Assembly: GCA_047495785.1 (NCBI GenBank)
Contig: JBLDXI010000017.1
Coordinates: 3,720,001 to 3,784,000 of the forward strand
DNA from: Lepidodermella squamata
Lineage: Eukaryota; Gastrotricha
Direction of reading: 5' to 3'
DNA length: 64,000 nucleotides
The position numbers were made by a program, and so were the translations under genes. The notes under the pieces are model-generated. The model saw only the letters and a list, made by a program, of their open reading frames with translations, was not told the DNA's origin and made no database searches. Shown in pieces: positions 32,900 through 44,019 of the stretch; positions within the stretch are counted from its first letter, which is position 1; each line of letters begins with the position of its first letter.

Positions 32900-34165
32900 T
32901 TCGACGCGGCTAGCCGTGGCTACAATCCATTCTCGTGCGAGCTAGATACCGTGTTTATCAGGGACGTGTCGTGTAGTGTCGTGTAGCAATCCGCATGCTC
33001 ATGTTTGCGGGCGACCTGAACGCTTGAGCAGCTGAATTGGGCTGCGCGCAATCGAATGCTCGTGGCTTAGCATTCAGCGATTTCCTAGAGAGCTCCTCTG
33101 CCGTGTTGCATAGTTCGCCGAATACGCCTACGCGGTGGCGGACCGGCCACGTTTCGCAAGTTCTTGACGTTTGGCTTTCTTCACAGGGGGTTCAGTATGC
33201 TTCAGTCGCCCATTCTCCAAGTAGGGGATAAATATGACAGCGATCATGATAACCTACACGGACCTCTCGACAGCGAACTGCTCGCCGTTGGCCACTGCCT
33301 CGGTGCTGACAGCCGCTCGGGAACTTCGTTAAAGCAAATTGGGCTGAATATCAGCGCGTTTGTAACGAGCGTCTGCTTTCCATAGTATACCCCAAGGGCG
33401 GTGATCCGGTACAATCTCTCGACGCTTTCTCCTGGGAACTCGGGGATGTAATGTCAAACAGTACCCGAACATCGAGCGCGCGCGTTCCAGCTATGAAGTT
33501 ACCCAAGTTGAAGCTGAGTAAAGCCACTAAGGTGCTGAGGTAAACCAAGTACTTCGATTGCACTGCGCTTGACACTCGGGCATTATGGTAAAAAGATCAT
33601 ATCGGGGGCGACGATCTAAACTCTAGGTCCGAATTGCCACCGCATGTTTGCTTGAAAAGCTGAGATGAACGGACATAGCTAAAGACCACTCCGATTGTAT
33701 CATTGGCAGAAGCCCACGGTAGATTGTCACCCACAGGTTAACGTGGAAAGAAGTGAGTCAAATGATTTAGCTCCGACTTCCGGTGAACATATTCAAGAAA
33801 GATGTAGTCACTCATATCGTTTGTGCGACAACTTTTAATTAATAACTAAAAGTCGATCGATGAGGCTCAGGAAATCTTGGATCAAATGAATCGCAGTCTC
33901 AAAACGGCTGACATGCAAATGTCCAGCCGGAAGACTAAGATAATGGGAATCAATGTATCAACAAGTCCACTTAGGGTAGGTGGTGTTGAATTTGAAGATG
34001 TCACCGAGTTCAATCGCCTATGCAGTATTATATCGTCGGATGGATCAATCGATCGGGCAGTAGAAAATAACCGCTTGAAAGCGAGGCTCAAACTGACAAG
34101 TATAGGGAAACTCTCCGGAGCAATAGTCTGAATATATATGGAATAAGGAACAGTGCAGGATCCCA
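32900..34165 (+). mobile_element. Decayed non-LTR retrotransposon (LINE), copy 1
   Basis: Pieces of an endonuclease and a reverse transcriptase are recognisable but broken by stops. Around 33000-33200 the frame reads MFAGDLNA, stop, then NARGLAFSDFLESS...PTRW...LDVWLSSQG. This is the late part of an APE-type (EEP) endonuclease: GDxNA, RG..L..FL, PTR and a degenerate S.xD. From 33850 to 34131 a frame reads KTKIMGIN...LRVGGVEFEDVTEFNRL...SIISSDGSIDRAV, the post-catalytic thumb part of LINE reverse transcriptases. The catalytic core between them is missing, so the copy is internally deleted. The right end shares a closely similar segment with 50825-50960. Boundaries and target duplications were not resolved. 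Confidence 0.75.
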
Positions 34166-34234
34166 TTATAACTCTTCAATAACTTAAATAGATCGTAAAA
34201 GGACAGCCGCGTCTGAGCACATCCTATAAGTGAG

Positions 34235-34462
34235 GTATACTGGTACGAAGAAAAGAAGAATCTTTACGATGAGAAGACGTATGAAACTCTCGAATCTGTC
34301 GGCTTGGCTGAGCGAGTTCCCATTGGCACGGACGGCGAATTTGAGTGGAAGCTCAACCACGATAAACTGAAGGCGGGTGTGCACTTTATCCTATCCTATC
34401 ATCGAGGGCAAAAAGGCATTGCCCACTTTTGTTCAACAAATATTCCAGCGTGCGATGAATGA
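34235..34462 (+). pseudogene. Orphan 75-codon coding-like frame next to LINE copy 1
   Basis: An open frame with no ATG start begins VYWYEEKKNLYDEKTYETLE just after a GAG that could be a splice acceptor. It continues as a balanced, soluble-looking sequence (VPIGTDGEFEWKLNHDKL, GVHFILSYHRG) to a TGA. The composition looks like real protein rather than AT-rich noise. It could be an exon remnant or part of another retroelement. I do not recognise it. Confidence 0.35.
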
Positions 34463-35084
34463 TTTATAGTCAGCTACCTCGTTAAATATATTGCTGGTAA
34501 AGAAGTGTGCTAGAGACCTGATTTCAAAGCCACATCAGTTCCAGGAGAAGTTATACCAAAGACAGCCAACCAGAATTCAAACACAACTGCTGGGAACCAC
34601 ATCTACTAGCATCAAGTCTGATCTCTATAGCCCAAGCTTCAAAATAAGCGTCACCCAGCTTCTCGAATTAATAGACAGTCAATTGCACCATAAAACACTG
34701 TGCCTAGATAAACCTCAACCCCAAGCTCATGGCTCTAAGGCTCCAAGTTTTTCGAATTAGCCGTCAAGGACAATTTGGCGCAATAAAATTCAAATTTATA
34801 AGCAATATGAGCTAATCTGAGAATATAACTCGAACTCACCACATGCTGCATTGAAGCGGATGTTGAGTATGCCAAAATCCTCCATTTATAATTTTAAAAT
34901 ATCTATTGAAGTCGAAACACAATCGTGTAGCTATTCAGAAAAAAACCGGATTTTTCTATCATAAAATGACAAGAATGAAAACTTGATCTTTTCGCAGCAA
35001 TGTTTTGCAAAGTTTGCGATCACATGGAAGATGATAACGAAAGAAAGTAGTCATGTAGTTGAAAATCATGCTGAATAAAGTTCA

Positions 35085-38000
35085 TCACCACTGGAGTTGG
35101 TCATTCGCCGCCGTGAATCGGTCGACGATGCGTTGCTGATCTCCGAGGTCTTTCTGAATCTTGTGGCGCATGTAGAAAATAGGGCAATCGCGGCTAGTAC
35201 ACAGCACGTCTTCGATGCGCGAACCCTGGCATCGTTGACATTGCGTCCACAAGCGGGAGAACCGCTCCTCCAATGCAGATAACGTAATTACCTCTCGTTG
35301 CGCGATTTCCGACTCGCGTGGTTTGCAGTGATCGCAGACAGCTGGAACTGGTTGCGACTTGTCAGCCGGCTCGCTCAGAACTGCCTTGCAACCGAGGCAG
35401 GCGGGTCGACGCCGGGCGAATGCAGCCACTCCAACTGCAGACGCCCCAATAGCAGCTGAGGCGGTAGATTTTACCAGAGTGTGCTCACCATGCAAAAGCA
35501 CAGACTCTGCCTTTTTCTCGCCAAAAATTGGCTCAAACAGACGTAGCAGTGGTTTGGCGAGCTGCTGCTCCAGGTAGTAGCGTGTATCTAGCGGCAGACC
35601 GTGCTCGAGAACGTAGGTTGGATCCTCGGCGCGTTCGAACGCCGGGGCACCCTTAGCACCGCAGATGATGACGTAAGGAACTCGATCGCCCAGCCGAGGA
35701 GCTGAGCCTGGATCGCGTTTCTTCATACGGTTTGCCAGTTCGACGTGGGCCATACGAGCGGAGTAGTCCGAATCTGCACGGGTCAGTTCGCGCGAGATGA
35801 CAAGCTGCGACAAATCAACGCGGTTGCACAGCAGGTCCGAAATTGCGATTTGAGCGTGTTTCAGCGCGCCGTCCGGGTCTCGGTCAACCAGCAAACGGCG
35901 TAGACAACCACCCAGTACTTGAGCAACAAGCGAACAGTTGTCACGACGGACCGTTTCGATACCCTTGCAGTCGAGTTTGTCAGACGCCTCAGGTTTCGTC
36001 CACAGCAGACCGGCATAACGTTTCTTGTTGATGAGCAGATACGGGAAGTAGACCTTCTCGAATTCAAGGTGGATCGGAGGGGGGAAGGTTTTACTGACAG
36101 TTTCAGCTGCCTCTCGACCCAATCTCATCGCCTCGGCGAGCTCAAGATGCGGGCCGAACTTTACCATTACTGAATCAGTATCACCGTAAATTACCTTCGA
36201 ACCAGGGTAGTTAGCTTCGACCTGTTGTTTCGTGGATTCAATCATGGAACGACCATAGGCAGTAACTGATTGCGATATCTCAACGCAGGGTAGTTTTCCT
36301 CCTTGCAGAGCGCCGGTAAAGCCGTATACTGAGTTGGCCGAAATTTTCAGCGCCAACTGACGGGCGTCGAGTACGCGCCGCCTCAACGGGTCTGATTTAT
36401 CGCAAGCAGCCAGCTCTTTCTTCACCTTCTTACGAGCTGTCAATAGATTTTCAAGAATTTCGGGCAAAACACCTTTCAACACTGTAGTTTTGACGAATGT
36501 GCTACCCATAGGCGTGCGTTCAACTTGATCAGGGTTCAAGCCGAACTGCGCCTTCAAAGCATCAGGCGATGAAAACTGCTGCGGTATAAGCGTGGTGTAG
36601 CAAAGGTTGTGGGCCATCATAATCGACGGGTACAGTGATGTGAAATCAAGAGTGGCGATTGGTTCGTTGTAGAAACCTTTCGCGGGCTCGATAACAGTAG
36701 CACCCTCAAAGGTTCCATCGCTGTTTCCTTCAAATCTAAGAGATGGCAACAGGAGCCCCTTCGGCCCAGCGAAGCGAAGAAGTTGAGCGACAACCTTCAC
36801 CTGCTGACCGCGTGTTAAGAGGTAGCTCATCGGAATACCAGCGACTCTGGCCATTTCAGTGTTGTTAACAAGAAGCTGAAGACGGTCCAGCAGCCTAAGA
36901 GGTAGCAGTGCGTCCTTCAAACAGTAAACAGCTAGACGACGTCGGCTTTGTGCATTGCCTGCCTGTAGGTCAGAGATAATCGAATGTTGCACGTCTTCTT
37001 TTTGTTCGCCAAGAAAGTGATAAGATACAGCGTTCAAAGTGTATGATCGAAGCTTGAATTCTCGAACAATTGCCAATAAGAGATCAAATTGAACTCGGCC
37101 TTCAATATTAGCAAGACGTGTTTGCCGCTTACCGAATTGTTTCGCCTATAATAAATGTCAGGATGAATATGTTCAAATCACAGCTAGGAATGTTTCACCT
37201 GCAAAACAGAATCCTTCAGTGTTGACTTCACGTTACGAATGCGGCCGAGATATGCGAGCTCTGGAACGTTCAAAGCCTGAGCTCGGTCAATTAAATACGG
37301 CAAATCGAAATTTTGAATGTTATAGCCAGTAATCACGTCCGGATCAACATCTCGAACAAACTCGCTCCATGCTTTCAACAGTTCTTCCTCCGTTTGACAC
37401 GCAACGACCTGGCAGCCAACAATTGGTGCACAGGTATTCAAGGTGAAAACTGTTCTGATAAATGGCTCTTGGGTCTTTGCTCCAAAACTTGAGACCATGT
37501 TTGCAATTTGAATGACTGGATCTTTTTGAGCTTCGGGGAAAATGCCGCGCCTTCCCGCACACTCAATATCGAACGAAAGAATACGCAACGGGGCAACTCC
37601 TGACCACTCGCCCTCGGGCGCATGAGCTTCAATAGAGGCGTCAACTTTCAAGTCGATATCAACCTTAATAGTTAAAATTGTTATTTCATGTAAATTAAGT
37701 CTTGCGCACAAATACCTCAAGTTGGCATCGAGTTGTGCATCCTGATTCTCTAATTTTGTACTTCATAGGAGGCAAGGTTACCCAGCAACAGCCAACCAGA
37801 CCGCGATCGACCATGAAACGAATTTCGTAAGGTACGTCGCTCTCAAAGGTCATGAAAGAGCAACCTGCGCCCGCAGCGTTCTGTTCGAGGAGACGGCGAG
37901 CTGTGGGAACTAGCCTAGGAACCGCAACCGTAATGCGGAAAAACGGCGAGTTGTGACCACCTTGGTATCCGTAGATATTCCTGCGAGAAACCACTTCCAC

Positions 38001-38735
38001 CGAAACAACAGCTTGCCGCAACCCGCGAGCTGACCGGTCGTGTAAAACAGCGTTGTTCAGAGTAACTTGCAAACGCCTAGCTGATTCTTCGGTAACGGTA
38101 GTTCCACCTTGAGCCTTTAGTTAACAATAATTGATTAGATGGCATGCCTCTAATGAAGCTCTAACCTGTGCGTAGAAATACGGTAGAAAATTATGTATGT
38201 GGGCAGCTATGCTGTTTCCGCTGGAATTGACACCATATACCAAAACCACCGGTTCAGCGCCATTCGCTCCAGTTTGTGAAACATAATGCTCGATATCAAG
38301 TTGCTGAAAAATGAGAGGATCTTTGGTTGGATCGATATCGGGCAGCGGTGGCCGACTCCATTTGGTCAACGCTTTACTGACTTCGGGTCCTATGGTGAAT
38401 GAAAACATGAGATATAGAATAAAACAAATTTGTGCTTTCAGCCAGCCTACACTTCTATAGCTTAGGTTAGAAAGGTTTTCTCAATCATGCTACAGAAAAT
38501 ATTACCAACCTAGTACTTCTCCAGTGAGTTGTAACTCGTCTTCGCCTGCAGCTTCCCAGGCGGCTAACTCAGTCTCGAACTGCGATTTTTGAGTCGAGGC
38601 ATACATTCCGAATTCATCATCTGAGTCGCCATTGTCACCTGCTCTCGAGTTCGCAGGGCCAAGAGAGTTGCCGGTAGGCTTCGCTTTCTTAGCTCCCCCT
38701 GTGGGCCATTGTTTGTCATTTCCTCGCTTTAACAT
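35085..38735 (-). CDS. POLD1: DNA polymerase delta catalytic subunit
   Basis: Five exons in transcript order: 38735..38510, 38389..38166, 38114..37716, 37663..37199 and 37145..35085. Phases match, giving 1124 residues (human 1107). The 3'-5' exonuclease site starts SFDIECAGR near residue 315. Polymerase motif A is [20 protein letters not shown] (Asp near 605), motif B is [13 protein letters not shown], and motif C is YGDTDSVMV (near 760). The C-terminus has the zinc module CysA (CLGC...CDHC) and the CysB module (CQRC...CTSRDC) that binds a 4Fe-4S cluster and the accessory subunit. The N-terminus [14 protein letters not shown] has a Lys/Arg patch for nuclear import and possible PCNA contact. 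The enzyme makes most of the lagging strand and fills repair gaps. It is divergently arranged with HELQ, 1.5 kb apart. Confidence 0.97.
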
Positions 38736-40255
38736 GTCTCGCTTACACTAAAAGCTGAATAAGCATGAAAAATGGTTATAAACAAATAAGTGAAATAAGT
38801 GTTGAGAGAATATTAGTATTAACGGATTTGCAGCGAACATAAGTGGGTGTATTAACCTTGAACGCATGTCCCCAAAGATCCCAAACTATTGAGCAAGTGA
38901 CAGTATTAGCACCCACATTGAAACTTAGATTATTCAAGTTTCAGCTTTTATTGGGAGCCACCAACGCTTCAATGTCTTAGACTAGCTCCATGTGCAACAA
39001 GAAATAAGCACGCAACATAGGACTCCTCCAGTCATCATCAGTCATTAAAAAACGTTCAAATATGACCATTGACCTATCCTACTGACATCTTGAAAAGAGA
39101 TGAATGCGCAGCAAATCAGATTCCTATTGGCAAAGTGCCAGATGCTTCAGAAGTCGAATAGAAGAACATAAGACTTCGAAACTCGAAAATTATAATTTAA
39201 CAATAAGTAAAAGAAAGCATATTGCGGTCAAATATTAGTGGACACAATATATAGCAAGACATCCGTATAACCAATCAAGCGACAGGTACGCATTGAGTTC
39301 ACTTAGAATTTGTCACAAGTGAATAGCTAACTCCATTTATTTTGGCGCTGCGAGTGCGTGCAGAGTAGAACCATTGCTGAAGACAAAAAACTATACTTTC
39401 TTTTTCGCACGCACAAGATTTGAAAAAATTTAGCGCGTTAATTATGAGTTATCTGTATAAAAAATTAAAAATGTTTAAAAATGTTTATATTGTAATTTAC
39501 AAAAATATACGTGAACAAAAAATTTGAATATGCGCGCCATAAACTTGTCAGCTGACAACTGCTTTTTAGGAAAAAATGCTCATCCAATTCGGATTACAAT
39601 TGACTGGTTTTACTGCTTAAATGGATCTTCACATGTCTCGCTGAATATCTTCGATATTCTTTCACTCGAAATTGATTTCCTCAAGGCTGTTTTGGTTAAA
39701 AAAAATAGTGAGAATATGCTTGCAAATGGTCTGATTTTACCATACGAATGAGGTTGGATAAAACTCTTCTTCAACTGTACTTGGATGAAGCATTGGTCCT
39801 CTGGTTGTCTAGCCGTGCGTTATTTATAAGTCGCCATCTTCTCGAAGGTGAAAGGTCACCTTCGGCTTTAGTTTTAAGGAAGAAAGCTTGGAACTTGGGA
39901 CTTGAAGCATGGAGCTTGGAAGAATATTATCATGGTTTGCTAACTAGAACACTTGGCGGTTGGCTACGTGAGATACTTACCTCATCGGTCCGGCTTTTAT
40001 AAATTTTAATGTTTAATGTCAACTTTCTTACCCGAAGTTAGCATAAAACGTTTTTCTTTCCACTTGAAAACATCATCCATTAATTCACAATGGAGTATGG
40101 AGTGCGAGCCATTTTTCAGCCTTTATCACTTGAACTCAATCATTCACTCGGAATTCATATCATTCATACTATTTTAGCTATTTACGCCATTCAAGCTAGT
40201 AGGATCTTAACTCATTCTGGAATGCACCTTGCCGAATAGGAGATTATTTAATGAA
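38736..40255. other. 1.5-kb divergent intergenic region between POLD1 and HELQ
   Basis: It contains AT-rich DNA and frames of 75-85 codons (39524-40002) with no recognisable domain. These could in principle be an upstream HELQ exon, but no motif supports it. It should carry both promoters. Confidence 0.45.
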
Positions 40256-43250
40256 ATGGCAGAAAATCATGCCACTCTTTTGAGTTCAAATGACGGATTC
40301 GTTTCGACTGGGGACCGTATCAAAGCGGCGCTTTTGTCTAATGCTGGCGAGTCCGGTTCTCAACGGGGCCTCCTTCTACCCTGGCTTTTCGGCGGCGATG
40401 AAGAGTCGACTCAAATACCAACTCAGAGTGTAGCACTGATTCCGGATAGCATTTTACCGGACAGCATCCAAGCTAACATACCCCTCACTTATCACGACCA
40501 CTCAGAACGGGCTGCTAGCATTACCCAGCAATATAAGAAAATTAAAGGCATTCAATCTCTTTACCGTAAGTAGAAAAGTGATCATAAAATGATAAATAAT
40601 CTTTGATTTATTTTCTAGCTTGGCAAGAAGATTGCTTGAATTGCAAAACTTTGACTGATCGACGAAACCTAATTATTGCAATGCCGACCAGCGCTGGGAA
40701 AACTTTGGTAGCGGAAGTCTTGATGTTGCGCGAAATTATGATATACAACCGAGCTGTAATGCTTATACTCCCATATGTTTCCTTAGTTCAAGAAAAAGTT
40801 CGCGGCCTTATTCCTCTTAGCCTTCGCTTCGGATTCTCCGTGGAGGAATATGCTGGCGGAAAAGGCGCTTTTCCTCCACCGGTTCGAAGGCGGCGACAAT
40901 CACTTTATGTATGTCGCCTGACATTATTTAAGGTTTGATTGAGTTTGCTGAGTTACTTTTTACAAGGTTGCCACGATTGAAAAAGCTTCTTCTCTCGTTT
41001 GCGCTTTCATCGACCCCACGCTTCATGGTGCGAAGAAGCGCTCTGTACGCGACATAGGTCTTGTCATCATCGATGAAGTTCACATGATTGGTGACGGGCA
41101 GCGAGGTGCTGTGCTTGAAGCGACGTTAATGAAAATTCGGGCGGGATTCCCGAGTGCGCAAATCGGTATATTAAAATTTAACCTGAAAGTTTATGTTTTA
41201 TGAGAACATTAATTTTTTAGTTACAATGTCTGCTACTGTTGGGAATCTAAACGAACTAGCTGCTTGCTTTGACGCAGACATTTTCTACCGTGACTTTCGT
41301 CCAGTTCCGCTCCACGAATACGTGATGTCCAATAAAAAGCTTTATCGCTTTGTTCCGGATAAGAAGACAGGAACAGGTAGCCTAGAAATAGCTACTGCTT
41401 CACCAAGTTTTCCATTACCCGGGCAAATCCCCCATCCTGGCCTTGCTTCCCTCGACAAAGTATAAGCTGTCTTGAAAATATATTTGTCCTGTTAATACAT
41501 TTATGCCATGTGCTATAGAATGTGTTGGCTCAGATAAAACGGAGCGATAGCGATGATATCTTCGGCTTGATCGGCGATTTGGTGTTCGAAAACAAACAGA
41601 GCCTCGTGTTTTGTGCAACTCGACGGGCCGCGGAGAGTGCCGCAGCTCTTATTGCTAAAATCATTGTCACTCTGCCGAATCAAGACCCGGTAGTGACGCG
41701 AAAACGAGAAGCGCTTTTGATGCAGATGGTCGCCGAAAACGACGGCCAGTGTTGCCCAGTCCTCCGTCGAACTATTCCGGCAGGCGTCGCGTATCACCAC
41801 GCCGGCTTGATGCCCGACGAGCGCCTTGCTGTTGAACAGGCCTACGCTGAAGGGCTCATCACGGTGCTGTGTTGCACTTCGACATTAGCTGCCGGGGTCA
41901 ACCTGCCCGCGCGCCGCGTTGTCATCAGATCACCCTACGTCGCCGCCGCTTTTCTGACTGCAGATCGGTACCGCCAAATGGCCGGTAGAGCCGGTCGTGC
42001 TAAACTGGACACCCTCGGCCAGTCGGTAATCATGTGCGATCAAAAGGACTTGCAAAGGGTGGCAGAAATGATGGGGGCGCCGATGGCTCCTTGCATCAGT
42101 TGCCTGCCGGTTATCCTTTCGACACTTTGCCTCGAACTGGTTTGTATCGGGCTTGTCGATTCTCTTGAATCTTTAGCTCGCATCGTCTCCTCTTACTCAT
42201 TGTGGTACAGACAACGGAAAGAGGACTCGCCGCTACTTGAGGAAGAATTGAGCAAAGCTATTGAAGAGCTTGTTTCAGCCGGGCTGTTACAAATCGATGA
42301 AACGGAAAATGGCAAAAAATTGAGCCAGACTAAACTCGGCAAAGCAGCAATGGCTGCTGGTTTGACGACTCGCGAGGCAAACACGATGTTGACAGAGCTG
42401 AAGCAGGCGCAATCAATGCTGACCCTAGCATCGCCTCTTCACCTGCTCTACCTGATCGTACCGGCATCGAGTGTCGGTGACCTGGTTGATACTATTGATT
42501 TTTCGATTCTCAGCCGGGAAATCAACAGGTTCCAGCAAGAAGCCGACTTATCTGCTTTGAAACTGCTGAATTTGTCGGAAAGCTTCATTGCCCGAAAGTG
42601 CGGCACAGGTTCATCCACGCTATCGTTGTCGAATGTGTCGCCGGCTGCAGCTACCGCTGCTTTGCCATACGGCCGCCTGCAGTTGGCCCTCGCTCTTCGT
42701 TGCATTTGGTTCGGTGGAAATTACTGGGAAGCCGCTAGCCGTCTCGGGCTGAACCGCGGCTCGGTTTTCCAACTCATGTCAACAGCGACAGCCTACGCGC
42801 ACGCTGCTCATCGATTCGCAGCCCAAATGACGGTATGGAATGTCCTTGTAACGCGAATATTGTTGTAATTTTGCGTTGTATTCTATTCAGGAACTTTGGC
42901 CTTTGTCGGACTTGATGCTCTCTTTAAATCGAAGAATGTTGGAAACGCCTCTCGCCGATCTTTCGGAGCTTCTCACTGTGCCTGGAGTTCAGATCGGACG
43001 CGCGAGGCAGCTAGCGAAAGCTGGTTTCACGACGCTGGCAGCTCTTGCTATCGCCGACCCGGTTGCGCTGTCTCGCCAAGTCGAGCACTTACCTCGCCGG
43101 ATGGCTGTAGCAATCGTCGAAGCAGCTCAGCTGGCTGTTCGCGAGAATGTTCGGCAGTTGCAGGATGCGGCCGATAGCATTGTCGAAGACACCTTAACCG
43201 CTGCGTTGAATGACAAATCCAAACCTCAAGGCAATCCTACTCAGCATTAA
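40256..43250 (+). CDS. HELQ: HELQ (POLQ-like / MUS-301) superfamily 2 DNA helicase
   Basis: Six exons: 40256..40565, 40619..40908, 40967..41165, 41221..41459, 41519..42832 and 42891..43250. They join in phase to 903 residues, shorter than human HELQ (1101) because the disordered N-terminus is reduced. Helicase motifs in order: Q-like WQEDC, Walker A MPTSAGKT, LPYVSLVQEKVRGL, EEYAGGKGAFPP (a HELQ hallmark), Walker B DEVH, motif III MSAT, motif IV FCATRRAAE, motif V TSTLAAGVNLPARRV and motif VI RYRQMAGRAGR. A winged helix, a ratchet helical domain and a C-terminal helix-hairpin-helix (LLTVPGVQIGRARQLAKAGF) follow. HELQ is a 3'-5' helicase and annealase working with RAD51 paralogs at stalled forks and double-strand breaks. 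The exon 2 donor chosen (gtatgt at 40909) restores the conserved SLYVATIEKA. Reading on to 40932 would insert eight residues. Confidence 0.95.
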
Positions 43251-44019
43251 CTTCATCGCCTCAAGAGAGTGTGTTTGTTATTATTTTTATTGATATATAC
43301 ATTTTATAGTGCGGGAGAACTTTGATACGAAAAACGAACCCAGGTGAAGCAATAAAGAATGAAATGTGATAGAATCGTGCGGGTTTTTCATGTAAACGCC
43401 CGAAAACCTAGACAGATTCTGTTTTGACCTTCATATTTCATTCGGGAGACGGAAAAGCAGTGTTCAACCGGCAGTTGACCGCTTTTACAAATGCAACATA
43501 ATTTGAACTGCTTAGCCACCGAGATTTGGATTGGCCGTGCAGTTTTCGGTTTAAAATTTAACCGACTTAAATGTTTGATTCATAAAACGACTGTGAGGGC
43601 AGCTGGCTTTGCGGCAAGAAAAAAGAGTATGCACCGATAGTCTGGTGTCTGGTGGGCTGGTGGCTACTGATAAGACATAAAAGATTGCGAGAGCCAAGTT
43701 ATAGGTGGGGCGTTATCAGGCCGCGAAACACCAATTGTACCGGAATTCAAAAAGCCTACGGCTTGAGGGCGGGCATTGGTGAGTAGGCTGCTTCCGCAAG
43801 GCGTTGGCACGACAGTATCGTTCCAACTTGACCTACCTATTATACTTTTTATGCTGATTATCATCAAACACTTTCAGTTATACACACACCCGATCTATAC
43901 AAAGATTTAGAAACTTCACAATAACTCGGTTCTATTAATTCTACAAGCAGTTCCTTCTGTCAAAGATTCAAGAGTATTTTCTCGTTAATAGGTAAAGGGA
44001 ATTTTTCTGTCGGGCAAAT
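43251..44019. other. Intergenic between HELQ and SLC6
   Basis: Contains a likely HELQ poly(A) signal (AATAAA near 43352) and no recognisable coding exon. Confidence 0.5.

Larger units (their letters stand above)
32477..35084. other. 2.6 kb of repeat-derived DNA between WDR45 and POLD1
   Basis: The left part is a decayed LINE (see 32900-34165). To its right is an orphan open frame (34235-34462) and then AT-rich DNA with no supported gene. Confidence 0.6.

Noticed and set aside
40909-40932. Later donor for HELQ exon 2 at 40932
   Set aside because: It would insert eight residues inside the conserved SLYVATIEKA segment. The gtatgt donor at 40909 restores the family sequence.
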